From positions 1 to 34,112 of the forward strand of contig CALWSS010000064.1 of NCBI GenBank assembly GCA_944384255.1: a stretch of DNA of 34,112 nt. Reading direction: 5' to 3'. Every line of letters starts with the position of its first letter. Positions within the stretch are counted from its first letter, which is position 1. This DNA is from an uncultured Clostridia bacterium. GTDB lineage: Bacteria > Bacillota > Clostridia > Lachnospirales > Anaerotignaceae. This document shows, piece by piece, positions 14,495-21,706 of this stretch. The notes below the pieces were generated by a model. It saw nothing but the letters and a program-made list of their open reading frames with translations. It was not told the origin of the DNA and searched no databases. Both the position numbers and the translations under genes were made by a program.

Positions 14495-15874
14495 ATGGAA
14501 AGAAAAAACTGCTTTACATATTATGATGAAAAAGAAAAATTACAGCTGGAAAACACCTGTAATTTATATATGGATTTTTTAAGCAGATGCAAAACAGAGC
14601 GAGAATGTGTTAAAGAGATAGTTGCCATGGCTGAAAAAGCCGGTTATAAGGATTTAAACACAGTTATTTCATCAGGTGAAAAGCTCAAAAGCGGGGATAA
14701 GGTATACAGTGTGTGCATGAAAAAAGCCGTTGCACTTTTCAGAATAGGCAAAAAAGGCATTACAGAGGGCATGAATATATTAGGAGCACATATAGATTCT
14801 CCAAGACTTGATATTAAGCAGAATCCTGTTTTTGAAGACGGGGAGCTGGCTTTTTTAGATACTCATTACTATGGCGGTATTAAAAAATACCAGTGGGTAA
14901 CACTGCCTTTGGCACTTCATGGAACAGTTGTTAAAAAAGACGGTTCTGTAATTGATATAAATATAGGTGAAGACGAAAAAGACCCTGTTTTTTGTGTAAC
15001 AGACCTGCTTATTCATTTGGCACAGGAGCAGATGGAGAAAAAAGGCGCCCGTGTGGTAGAAGGCGAGGATTTAAACATACTTATAGGCAATGAGCCTGTA
15101 AAGGGTGAAGAAAAAGAGGCTGTAAAAGCCAATGTTTTAAAGCTTCTTAAAGATAAATACAATATTGAGGAAGAGGACTTTGTTTCTGCCGAAATAGAGG
15201 CTGTTCCGGCCGGAAAGGCAAGAGAAGCCGGTCTTGACAGAAGCATGATTATCTCTTACGGTCAGGATGACAGGGTATGTGCTTTTACATCACTTAAAGC
15301 CATGCTGGAAGTAGAAGAAAGCGAAAAAACAGCCTGCTGTCTTCTTGTGGATAAGGAAGAAATTGGCAGTGTGGGAGCTACAGGCATGCAGTCCAGATTT
15401 TTTGAAAATACTGTTGCCGAAGTTATGGCTCTTACCGGGGAATATACAGAGCTTAATTTAAGACGTGCCCTTAAAAACAGCCGTATGCTTTCTTCAGATG
15501 TAAGCTCGGCTTACGACCCGGCTTATGCTTCGGCTTTTGAAAAAAAGAATGTGGCATTCCTTTCTCATGGCATGGTATTTAATAAATTCACAGGTGCAAG
15601 GGGAAAAAGCGGCTCAAACGATGCCAATGCAGAATATTTGGCAGCCCTCCGTAGAATAATGGACGATAATAATGTGCATTATCAAACAGCTGAGCTGGGA
15701 AAAGTAGACCTTGGCGGCGGCGGAACAATAGCTTATATACTTGCTCTTTACGGTATGGAAGTTATAGACAGCGGCGTTGCTGTTTTAAGCATGCATGCAC
15801 CTTGGGAAGTAACAAGCAAAGCCGATGTTTACGAGGCCGAAAAGTGTTACAAAGCATTTTTAATTAATGCCTGA
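14495..15874 (+). CDS. M18 family aminopeptidase
   Basis: A 459-aa dinuclear-zinc aminopeptidase of the M18 family, which forms large cytosolic particles that trim acidic or neutral N-terminal residues from peptides. Conserved residues are visible: His99-x-Asp101 in GAHIDSPRLD, GQDDR (258-260), Glu288-Glu289 in VDKEEIGSVGATG, DVSSAYDP, SGSNDANAEY and the C-terminal SMHAPWEVTSKAD, whose His is a zinc ligand. The length matches clostridial M18 proteins. CGGAGGTG precedes the ATG. Only 60 nt without a clear terminator separate it from the ferredoxin gene, so partial co-transcription is possible. Confidence 0.95.
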   Translation: MERKNCFTYYDEKEKLQLENTCNLYMDFLSRCKTERECVKEIVAMAEKAGYKDLNTVISSGEKLKSGDKVYSVCMKKAVALFRIGKKGITEGMNILGAHIDSPRLDIKQNPVFEDGELAFLDTHYYGGIKKYQWVTLPLALHGTVVKKDGSVIDINIGEDEKDPVFCVTDLLIHLAQEQMEKKGARVVEGEDLNILIGNEPVKGEEKEAVKANVLKLLKDKYNIEEEDFVSAEIEAVPAGKAREAGLDRSMIISYGQDDRVCAFTSLKAMLEVEESEKTACCLLVDKEEIGSVGATGMQSRFFENTVAEVMALTGEYTELNLRRALKNSRMLSSDVSSAYDPAYASAFEKKNVAFLSHGMVFNKFTGARGKSGSNDANAEYLAALRRIMDDNNVHYQTAELGKVDLGGGGTIAYILALYGMEVIDSGVAVLSMHAPWEVTSKADVYEAEKCYKAFLINA

Positions 15875-15934
15875 TATTATAAATAAAAATTGGGATTGTT
15901 GTATTTATTGGAATATTGCGTTTTAGGAGGGTAT

Positions 15935-16138
15935 ATGGCGGAGATTAAAAGAAAAAAGGCTTTTGTTGATAAAAAATACTGTGTTTCCTGCGGCTGCTGT
16001 GTTAAAGTTTGCCCCCTTAGTGCCATAAGCATTTACTGCGGAGTATATGCTGTTGTGGATAAAAATAAATGTGTAGGCTGCGGCAAGTGTGCCAAAGCCT
16101 GTCCGGCATCGGTTATAGATATAAGGGAGGCTCAGTAA
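15935..16138 (+). CDS. 2[4Fe-4S] ferredoxin-type protein
   Basis: A 67-aa electron carrier with two full CxxCxxCxxxCP clusters: CVSCGCCVKVCP (about 17-28) and CVGCGKCAKACP (about 46-57). This is the classic clostridial ferredoxin spacing with a short basic N-terminus. The start is ATG 15935, since TTAGGAGGGT lies just upstream; the longer reading from 15890 has no ribosome site. Its stop codon directly abuts the ATG of the Fe-S membrane protein, so it is probably that protein's dedicated partner. Confidence 0.93.
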   Translation: MAEIKRKKAFVDKKYCVSCGCCVKVCPLSAISIYCGVYAVVDKNKCVGCGKCAKACPASVIDIREAQ

Positions 16139-16750
16139 ATGAAAAAACAGACAAAACATTGGTATGATTATCTTTATATTTTTTCGGCGGCATACCTTAT
16201 ATTGGGGTTTTTTAATATACTTTTTGCTTATTTGGGGCTGATATGCTTTTTTACGCCTTTGGCTATAGCCGTTATAGGCGGTAATAAAGCTTACTGCAAC
16301 AGGTACTGCGGCAGAGGCCAGCTGTTTTCGCTTTTAGGCGATAGGTTAGGGCTTTCGTCAAAAAGAGATGTGCCTAAGTTTATTAAAACAAAATATTTCA
16401 GATACGGCTTTCTTATATTTTTTATGATAATGTTTATTAACATGCTCTTTAATACATACCTTGTTTTTTCAGGTGCAAGGGATATGAAAGAAGTTGTAAC
16501 TCTTTTATGGACATTTAAACTGCCTTGGAACTGGGCATATTCCGGCGGTGTTGCACCGGGTGTTGCACAGTTTGCTTTCGGTTTTTACAGTGTAATGCTT
16601 ACATCAACGGTATTGGGCATTATAACAATGATTCTTTTTAAACCACGGTCTTGGTGTGTTTACTGCCCTATGGGTACAATGACACAGGGTATATGTTATT
16701 TAAGAAACAGCGGTAAGCTTAAAAAAGAAGAAAATAAAACAGAGGAGTAA
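16139..16750 (+). CDS. NapH/YccM-like 4Fe-4S membrane protein
   Basis: A 203-aa membrane protein with about four to five hydrophobic segments and two short cysteine motifs: CNRYC (Cys53, Cys57) after the second helix, and CVYCP (Cys173, Cys176) with Cys186 near the C-terminus. The R-x-W-C-V-Y-C-P-M-G pattern resembles the membrane part of NapH/NosR/RdxA-type polyferredoxins, but the soluble double-cluster C-terminal domain of those proteins is missing. The 67-aa ferredoxin encoded immediately upstream may supply it. Transfer of electrons between a cytosolic ferredoxin and a membrane or exported partner is inferred. The true acceptor is unknown. Confidence 0.75.
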   Translation: MKKQTKHWYDYLYIFSAAYLILGFFNILFAYLGLICFFTPLAIAVIGGNKAYCNRYCGRGQLFSLLGDRLGLSSKRDVPKFIKTKYFRYGFLIFFMIMFINMLFNTYLVFSGARDMKEVVTLLWTFKLPWNWAYSGGVAPGVAQFAFGFYSVMLTSTVLGIITMILFKPRSWCVYCPMGTMTQGICYLRNSGKLKKEENKTEE

Positions 16751-16759
16751 TTAAACTAA

Positions 16760-16793
16760 ATTATTTGGTATTTAATTTATAATACCGGATAAT
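16760..16793 (+). terminator. Hairpin after the ferredoxin/NapH-like pair
   Basis: ATTATTTGGTATT and AATACCGGATAAT give 13 contiguous pairs (two T-G wobbles) around an 8-nt loop. No T-run follows, so it may be a weak terminator or an mRNA 3'-end stabiliser. Confidence 0.45.
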
Positions 16794-16904
16794 ATATTTG
16801 CTCTATGTAATTAAGTCTTAACTGAAATAATTGTCCGTTTGTTCAGCAGTGCAATATAAGAATTTTATTAAGTAAACTTAAGAAACTAAAAATCAAAGCA
16901 CTAA

Positions 16905-16943
16905 AAAAGCACGAAATACTTTTTATTTGTATTTCGTGCTTTT
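16905..16943. terminator. Bidirectional terminator
   Basis: AAAAGCACGAAATAC and GTATTTCGTGCTTTT form a perfect 15-bp stem with a 9-nt T-rich loop; T's follow on both strands. It serves the minus-strand copper-amine-oxidase-domain gene and probably backs up the plus-strand operon. Confidence 0.9.
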
Positions 16944-16985
16944 GTTTGTTAAGTAATAACAGAATAATTTATAGTTTTAAAAGAC

Positions 16986-18641
16986 TTATGCTGCTGTATC
17001 AGCTGTTGGTTCTTCAACGGCTTCATCAGTAGTTGTGTCAGCAGCAGGTTCTTCAACAGCTTCATCAGTAGTTGTATCAGCAGCAGGTTCTTCAACAGCT
17101 TCATCAGTAGTTGTGTCAGCAGCAGGCTCCTCAACAGCTTCATCAGTAGTTGTATCGGCAGCAGGCTCCTCAACAGCTTCATCAGCCGGTTCTTCAGGTA
17201 CTGCTATGCTCTGGTCAGGAGCAACCTCAAGGTTTAAATCGCCATAAACAGGCATTCCTATAAGATTTGCAAGGTCAAGTATATTTTCACTTTCAGGCTC
17301 TGTAATAATAGCTTCTTCTGTAGGCTCAGCTGTTATTGTGCCATCTGCTGTAAACTGGAATATACCTTCAAGACCCATATCCATGTTAATTGTTACTGTA
17401 TCTAATGTAGCATTAATATCCATTGATGTAGTAACATTACCGTTTTGAGATGCTATAGCTTTAATGCCAAAACCTGTTATATTGTCTAATGTGTCTGTTG
17501 AAACAACGTACTGCATTGTAAAGTAAGCGCCGTTTCCAAGGTCTGTAGTTGAAGATGAAACATATCCGCCTTCTGTAGCTTTAAATGCACTGTCTGAGAA
17601 CATGCTCATCATTGAGCTGTAAACGGCAATCATAGCATTTGATTCATATACATTGTCCATAGGAACCATGTCAAGAGCTAAAAGCATTTGGTCTTCAAAA
17701 GACATGTCTTTGCTCTGAGATATTAAGCTTTCAAGATTAATGCCTAACTGATTGTAAAATTCGGCTACATCAAGTTTAACCCATGTATCAGCTGAAAGAC
17801 CTAATGATTCAAATAAGTTAGATGTAGCATAAAGAATAAGGTTTTCACCGTCTATTATAAAGTCAAATGTCATGTTTTGGAACATTGCGGCCTGTTCTTC
17901 AACAGCGGCTTTCTGCTCGTCTGTATAGCCTTCTGTTACCAAGTCAACAATTTTTTCAAGGTCTCTTGCGTTTAAGTTAATGGCACATGCAAGGTCGGCA
18001 TCTGTAGCATTTGCAACACCGTTAAGCTGAATGTCGCCTGAAAGAGCAATATCCTGAAGTCCGTCATTTGCAGTCATGCTGAAATTAATTGTGCCGGCAA
18101 GTTTCTGGCTCTGATCAGAAGATTGGTTTGCAAAAGCCATAATCTGGTTTGCCAATTCAAATGAACCGCCGTTATCGGCAATAAATTTGTCTTTATCAAT
18201 AATTATTACTGCGCTGTTTTCGCTGTCCCAGCCTACAGTACAGTCAAGAGCCTGAGCGGCAAATCTTACAGGCACATAAACCGTATCATCACTAATAAAT
18301 GAAGGAGCGTCTGTTGTGATTTTATTAAGAGCGCCGTTTTCGGTAATTGAAACAATGTCTCCGCCAACGGCAAATGTAACTGTTTTGTCTCCGTCCAATG
18401 CTGTAACTGTTTTAGCTGAGGCTGAGTACTCAACATCAGCACCTAAAGACTCAAATATGCTTCTTACAGGAACATATACCCGGTCGTCTTTAATTATGCC
18501 TTCAGCGTCTTCAATTTTTGTTCCGTTGATATAAATATCAGCGTTGTTTTCTTCGTTATCTTCGGCCATAACAAAAGTGTAGGATGATATGCTCATACAT
18601 GCACACATTGCCAGTGCCATTGCTTTTTTAAAAAATTTCAT
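16986..18641 (-). CDS. Secreted protein with copper amine oxidase N-terminal (stalk) domain
   Basis: A 551-aa exported protein. Residues 1-26 form a signal peptide (KK, hydrophobic core, ...VMA). Residues ~34-150 hold two copies of the pattern R/T-V-Y-V-P-V-R-x-x-x-E/A-x-L-G/D, typical of the Cu_amine_oxidN1 (PF07833) domain, which is non-catalytic and common on clostridial surface proteins. The middle ~300 residues, rich in D/N/Q/T, are not recognised; they contain LDMVPMDNVYESNAM and repeated beta-type strands. The C-terminus is a low-complexity acidic tail of five 13-residue repeats (DEAVEEPAADTTT). No anchor motif (LPXTG) or SLH domain is seen. GGGGG lies 8 nt before the ATG. It is probably cell-surface associated or secreted; function unknown. 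Confidence 0.8.
   Translation of the reverse strand: MKFFKKAMALAMCACMSISSYTFVMAEDNEENNADIYINGTKIEDAEGIIKDDRVYVPVRSIFESLGADVEYSASAKTVTALDGDKTVTFAVGGDIVSITENGALNKITTDAPSFISDDTVYVPVRFAAQALDCTVGWDSENSAVIIIDKDKFIADNGGSFELANQIMAFANQSSDQSQKLAGTINFSMTANDGLQDIALSGDIQLNGVANATDADLACAINLNARDLEKIVDLVTEGYTDEQKAAVEEQAAMFQNMTFDFIIDGENLILYATSNLFESLGLSADTWVKLDVAEFYNQLGINLESLISQSKDMSFEDQMLLALDMVPMDNVYESNAMIAVYSSMMSMFSDSAFKATEGGYVSSSTTDLGNGAYFTMQYVVSTDTLDNITGFGIKAIASQNGNVTTSMDINATLDTVTINMDMGLEGIFQFTADGTITAEPTEEAIITEPESENILDLANLIGMPVYGDLNLEVAPDQSIAVPEEPADEAVEEPAADTTTDEAVEEPAADTTTDEAVEEPAADTTTDEAVEEPAADTTTDEAVEEPTADTAA
16989..17183 (-). repeat. In-frame 39-bp tandem repeat (5 units)
   Basis: Five consecutive 39-bp units at 16989, 17028, 17067, 17106 and 17145 encode DEAVEEPAADTTT. 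The C-terminal unit has diverged to DEAVEEPTADTAA; the other four differ only by silent changes. The tract is likely to vary in copy number between strains. Confidence 0.93.
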
Positions 18642-19005
18642 AACGTTGCCCCCTTATAATTATGTTTATTAAAATTTTATTTATTTCATTTTAACATACC
18701 AGAGGGACTGATAATATTACAACTTTATTAAATTTTGTAAATAGTGTTAAATTAAATAGTTTTAATAATTAATGTCAATATTTATTTGCTATTTATATCT
18801 GCTCAATAAATTGAAAAGAACTGAATTATGTATAAAATATGTGACAATTAGGAAAATATTATGTTAAATCTGCAAAAGGCAATTGGTGCATGCCAAAAAA
18901 AATATTTTAAATGAATTTAATAAATATAAAATAATGTACCTTATTACTATAAAATTAGTGGAATATCCCAAAATTTCAGACACATTAACAGCAATTGACA
19001 ATTTA
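18642..19005. other. AT-rich divergent spacer, no gene seen
   Basis: Between the minus-strand surface-protein gene and the dctP promoter. It contains GGGGG as the ribosome site of the minus gene near 18650 and little else. A 70-codon reading frame crossing 18883-19095 has no ribosome site and overlaps the dctP promoter, so it is not annotated. No minus promoter could be assigned with confidence. Confidence 0.5.
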
Positions 19006-19034
19006 TTGACAGTTCAACATCTTTGTGTTATCAT
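19006..19034 (+). promoter_or_regulatory. Promoter of the first dctP-like gene
   Basis: Perfect TTGACA (19006-19011), 17-nt spacer, TATCAT (19029-19034). A second TTGACA lies 11 bp upstream at 18995 without a matching -10. The predicted start near 19041 leaves a ~255-nt leader. Confidence 0.75.
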
Positions 19035-19040
19035 ACAACT

Positions 19041-19295
19041 GTGGATAAAAGAGTGGATACTGTATACAACTTTGTTAGATTTAGCTATAACATAGTTTGA
19101 TATAGTTATGATATATAAAAACGAATACAAATAATTGATTTTGCCGCAAAATTATGTTCCATACGGCATTATCGGACTGACCGCCATACCAGCGTGAGGA
19201 CTCTTTTGGTCTAAGTACTAAGCTTGTTATTGAGGGCAAATGTTAATTAAATAACATTAATTTAATACATTTTTTATTAATCAAGGGGGATTATT
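19041..19295 (+). promoter_or_regulatory. Long 5' leader of the first dctP-like gene
   Basis: About 255 nt with no ORF. The only G+C-richer island of the spacer, 19141-19215, contains small helices such as GCCG/CGGC and GGAC/GTCT and ends in TTTTGGTCTAAG. An inverted repeat TGTTA-ATTAAA-TAACA lies near 19241-19256, before the GGGGG ribosome site. It looks structured but matches no riboswitch I recognise. Confidence 0.45.
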
Positions 19296-20459
19296 ATGAA
19301 AAAAAGAGTTTTATCTGTATTAATAGCAGCTTCAATGGCTGTTGTTGCTTTTGCCGGCTGTGGCTCAAGCTCATCAACATCTGGCTCAGCTTCAGGTTCT
19401 GCTGCAGCTTCAGGTTCTGCATCAGCTTCAACATCAGCAGCTGCTACAGGCGATGCTGAGTACGCTATGATTTCAGGTACAACAACACCTGACAACCATC
19501 CTTACAACTTAGGCCTTGTTAAAATGGGCGAGCTTTTAAGCGAAAAGACAAACGGTGCTGTAACTCTTGACGTATTCGGCAACTCACAGCTCGGAAGCGA
19601 AAGAGACCTTATCGAAGGCCTTCAGCTTGGCTCAGTTCAGGTAACATGCGTTTCTACAGCTCCTCTCGCAGGTTTTACTGATTCATTTTTAGTATTCGAC
19701 CTTCCTTTCATTTTTGAAACATCAGAGCAGGCAAGAGCCGTTATGGACAGCGAAGTTGGTACTCAGATCCTTAACTCAGTTGAAGATCAGGGATTAAAAG
19801 GTCTTGCATGGTTTGAAAACGGTTTCAGAAATGTAACAAACAACGTAAAACCAATTACTGTTCCTGAAGACTTAAAGGGTATCAAGATCAGAACAATGGA
19901 AAACCAGATGCACATGGCTGCATTCCAGATTATGGGTTCTGACCCTACACCTATGGCAATGGGCGACGTATTCACAGCTCTTCAGCAGGGCACAATCGAT
20001 GCACAGGAAAACCCAGTTCCAATCATCGAAACAAACAAATTCTATGAAGTACAGAAATATATCTCTATGACAGGCCACCTCTTCAGCCCGGCTCCTGTAT
20101 TTATAGCTAAAGATTACTATGATACACTTCCAGCTGAATATCAGACAGCTGTAACAGAGGCTGCTGCTGAGGCAACACCTTATCAGAGAGAGCAGATCGA
20201 CGAACAGAACGTAACAGGTCTTGAATCACTTACATCAAACGGTATGGAAGTAAACGAGCCAGAGAAAGCTCCATTCCAGGAAGCAACAGCTCCTATCTAT
20301 GATGAGTACATCAAAGATGAAACAGGCTGTGTATCACCTGACATCTATTCACAGGTTGAAGAAATCATTGCTCAGTATCCAGCTGACGGAGCTGCAGCAA
20401 CTGATGCAGCATCTTCAGCAGCTACATCTTCAGCAGCTACATCTTCAGCAGCTGAATAA
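19296..20459 (+). CDS. TRAP transporter substrate-binding lipoprotein (DctP type), copy 1
   Basis: A 387-aa extracytoplasmic solute receptor. It has a lipoprotein signal peptide (residues 1-21) with lipobox F-A-G-C at Cys22, a Ser/Ala-rich linker to ~50, and a DctP domain from ~54 to ~360. Typical segments are GSVQVTCVSTAPL, LKGIKIRTMEN (with the conserved carboxylate-binding Arg), NPVPIIETNKF and the C-terminal helices. The tail (about 362-387) is Ala/Ser-rich. TRAP receptors bind organic acids and feed a DctQM permease; no dctQ or dctM is in this window. AAGGGGG precedes the ATG. Codons are strongly biased (ATC, AAC, TAC), suggesting very high expression. It is about 88% identical to copy 2 at 21707 by eye alignment. 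Confidence 0.95.
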   Translation: MKKRVLSVLIAASMAVVAFAGCGSSSSTSGSASGSAAASGSASASTSAAATGDAEYAMISGTTTPDNHPYNLGLVKMGELLSEKTNGAVTLDVFGNSQLGSERDLIEGLQLGSVQVTCVSTAPLAGFTDSFLVFDLPFIFETSEQARAVMDSEVGTQILNSVEDQGLKGLAWFENGFRNVTNNVKPITVPEDLKGIKIRTMENQMHMAAFQIMGSDPTPMAMGDVFTALQQGTIDAQENPVPIIETNKFYEVQKYISMTGHLFSPAPVFIAKDYYDTLPAEYQTAVTEAAAEATPYQREQIDEQNVTGLESLTSNGMEVNEPEKAPFQEATAPIYDEYIKDETGCVSPDIYSQVEEIIAQYPADGAAATDAASSAATSSAATSSAAE

Positions 20460-20478
20460 TTAAGAAATTTATGCTCCT

Positions 20479-20510
20479 AAAAGGATTTTTTACCCTTATT
20501 TAATCCTTTT
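20479..20510 (+). terminator. Hairpin downstream of dctP copy 1
   Basis: AAAAGGATT and AATCCTTTT pair around a 14-nt loop that contains TTTTTACCCTTA. The same loop sequence occurs after copy 2 (around 22806). It ends in TTTTT and may be a first terminator. Confidence 0.55.
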
Positions 20511-20516
20511 TAAAAT

Positions 20517-20551
20517 TAAAAAGACTCCGGTTTAAAGCCGAAGTCTTTTTT
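20517..20551. terminator. Bidirectional terminator
   Basis: AAAAAGACTCCGG and CCGAAGTCTTTTT pair with one mismatch around a 7-nt loop, with T-tracts on both strands. It lies between converging dctP copy 1 and the minus-strand gene at 20565. Confidence 0.85.
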
Positions 20552-20564
20552 ATTTTAGTTTTTT

Positions 20565-20966
20565 TTACATTTTAGATATTGTGTTTTCAAGTATCTGTGC
20601 AGCATCAAGAACACATCCGTGGCAGTCCCTCAAAACTGTTCCTGTCTGTATGCCCTTTAATTCCTTGCATACAACGGATTTGTTCTTTTCCATAAATTCT
20701 TTTGTAATTGATGAGCAGAGCTTAAAAGAATCTTTTTTGCTTAAGCCTGCCTGCTGTGCCTTCATACCGGCAATCATTACGGCAGCGCTTACGGCTCCAC
20801 AGCTTCCTTCCATGTTGCCCATGCCTACACCAAGACCGCTTGTAAGATTAAATATTGTTTTTTCATCTAAACCGACCTCATCGCTGAAAGCACATGCCAA
20901 TGCCTGAGCACAGTTATATCCGTTGTAATGGTTTTCGCCGGCTTTTTCAATTCTGCTGTTCTCCAT
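20565..20966 (-). CDS. C_GCAxxG_C_C family protein
   Basis: A 133-aa small soluble protein of the family named for its cysteine pattern (PF09719). The motif set is complete: YNCAQAL (Cys19), G-M-G-N-M-E-G-S-C-G-A-V (Cys56), VVCKELK (Cys100) and DCHGCV (Cys115, Cys118). The family is thought to be redox or metal related; no reaction is established. The ribosome site AAGGAG lies 9 nt before the ATG. It is a single gene on the minus strand between the two dctP copies, convergent with the first and divergent from the second, and there is no evidence that it acts with them. Confidence 0.88.
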   Translation of the reverse strand: MENSRIEKAGENHYNGYNCAQALACAFSDEVGLDEKTIFNLTSGLGVGMGNMEGSCGAVSAAVMIAGMKAQQAGLSKKDSFKLCSSITKEFMEKNKSVVCKELKGIQTGTVLRDCHGCVLDAAQILENTISKM

Positions 20967-21486
20967 TTTAAGTATCTCCTTACATTAAATTTTAATATAC
21001 ATTGTATAATATAAATTAAATTTTTTAAACAGTTATTTTTGGTTGTTATCCAATATAGGTAAATTAAAATTAAAAAATGGATTTTAAACAGGTATTTTTG
21101 CAGGCTATTTTATATAATTTTAAATGGAAAAAGCTGTATATTTTGATATACGGCTTTAAAAACTGCTGTTTATTACACAAAAAATGGAATAACTGAATAA
21201 ATGTTTGTGTAAAACGCTAAAGAGTAAGGCTTATTGCACAAACATTAAAGGTATTAATTGAGCTTTATTAGTTTTTAATAAATACTTTAATTTTTTATTG
21301 TAAGTTTTAGCTGATTTATAATTTGAATTTTAAATCTGTTTTGTGGAAAAAACTTGAATTTTAATCTAAAAAATTAAAATTTGATTTATTATTAAAATTT
21401 TAAATGCCGTTTCAGCAGGCCAAAAATTAAAAAAACTCTCTAATATTTTAAAATATTATGCTACGGTTAGATATTGGCCATATTCG
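20967..21486. other. AT-rich divergent spacer, no gene seen
   Basis: About 520 nt with no plausible coding region. It holds a direct repeat, TTTTAAACAG-T/G-TATTTTTG (about 21023 and 21086), and a hairpin at 21130-21157. A candidate -10 for the minus-strand gene (TATTAT or TATACA, about 20998-21012) is too ambiguous to call. Confidence 0.5.
21130..21157 (-). terminator. Isolated hairpin with minus-strand T-tract
   Basis: AAAGCTGTATAT and ATATACGGCTTT give 12 pairs (one wobble) with a TTTG loop. On the minus strand the stem is followed by TTTTTCC, a terminator-like tail, but no gene on that strand lies immediately upstream of it. It could end an unannotated minus-strand RNA from about 21160-21480. 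Confidence 0.35.
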
Positions 21487-21516
21487 TTGACACTTTCTTA
21501 TTCGTGATGATATTAT
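21487..21516 (+). promoter_or_regulatory. Promoter of the second dctP-like gene
   Basis: Perfect TTGACA (21487-21492), 18-nt spacer, TATTAT (21511-21516). The predicted start near 21523 would place array E inside the leader RNA. Confidence 0.7.
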
Positions 21517-21535
21517 AGCCCTGCTTACAGGAACA

Positions 21536-21612
21536 GTTATAAGAAAGTTATAAGAAAGTTATAAAAAAAGTTAGAAAAAAAGTTAGAAAAAAGTTATAAA
21601 AAAGTTGTTAAG
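21536..21612 (+). repeat. Short tandem array E (GTTATAAGAAA / GTTAGAAAAAAA units)
   Basis: GTTAT or GTTAG starts at 21536, 21547, 21558, 21570, 21582 and 21593, ending with GTTGTTAAG at 21604. Spacings are 11, 11, 12, 12, 11 and 11 bp. It is purine-rich on the plus strand. It lies between the -10 element and the ribosome site of dctP copy 2, so it is probably transcribed. Confidence 0.85.
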
Positions 21613-21706
21613 CAATGGCTAAAATAATGCATTACAGCATTATAAAAAATAAATTTATTTACTGTTATGTGTAGGTGCATAAAAGAAAGTGAAAAGGGGA
21701 GTTTTT

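Noticed and set aside
17028-17183. Reading the 39-bp repeat as a CRISPR or intergenic repeat
   Set aside because: It lies in frame inside the surface-protein gene and encodes a uniform 13-residue repeat.
18883-19095. A 70-codon plus-strand reading frame before dctP copy 1
   Set aside because: It has no ribosome site, an odd composition and overlaps the TTGACA-N17-TATCAT promoter; it is more likely part of the regulatory spacer.
366-21612. Reading the short-repeat arrays as CRISPR
   Set aside because: The units are ~11 bp with no unique spacers and no cas genes are present.
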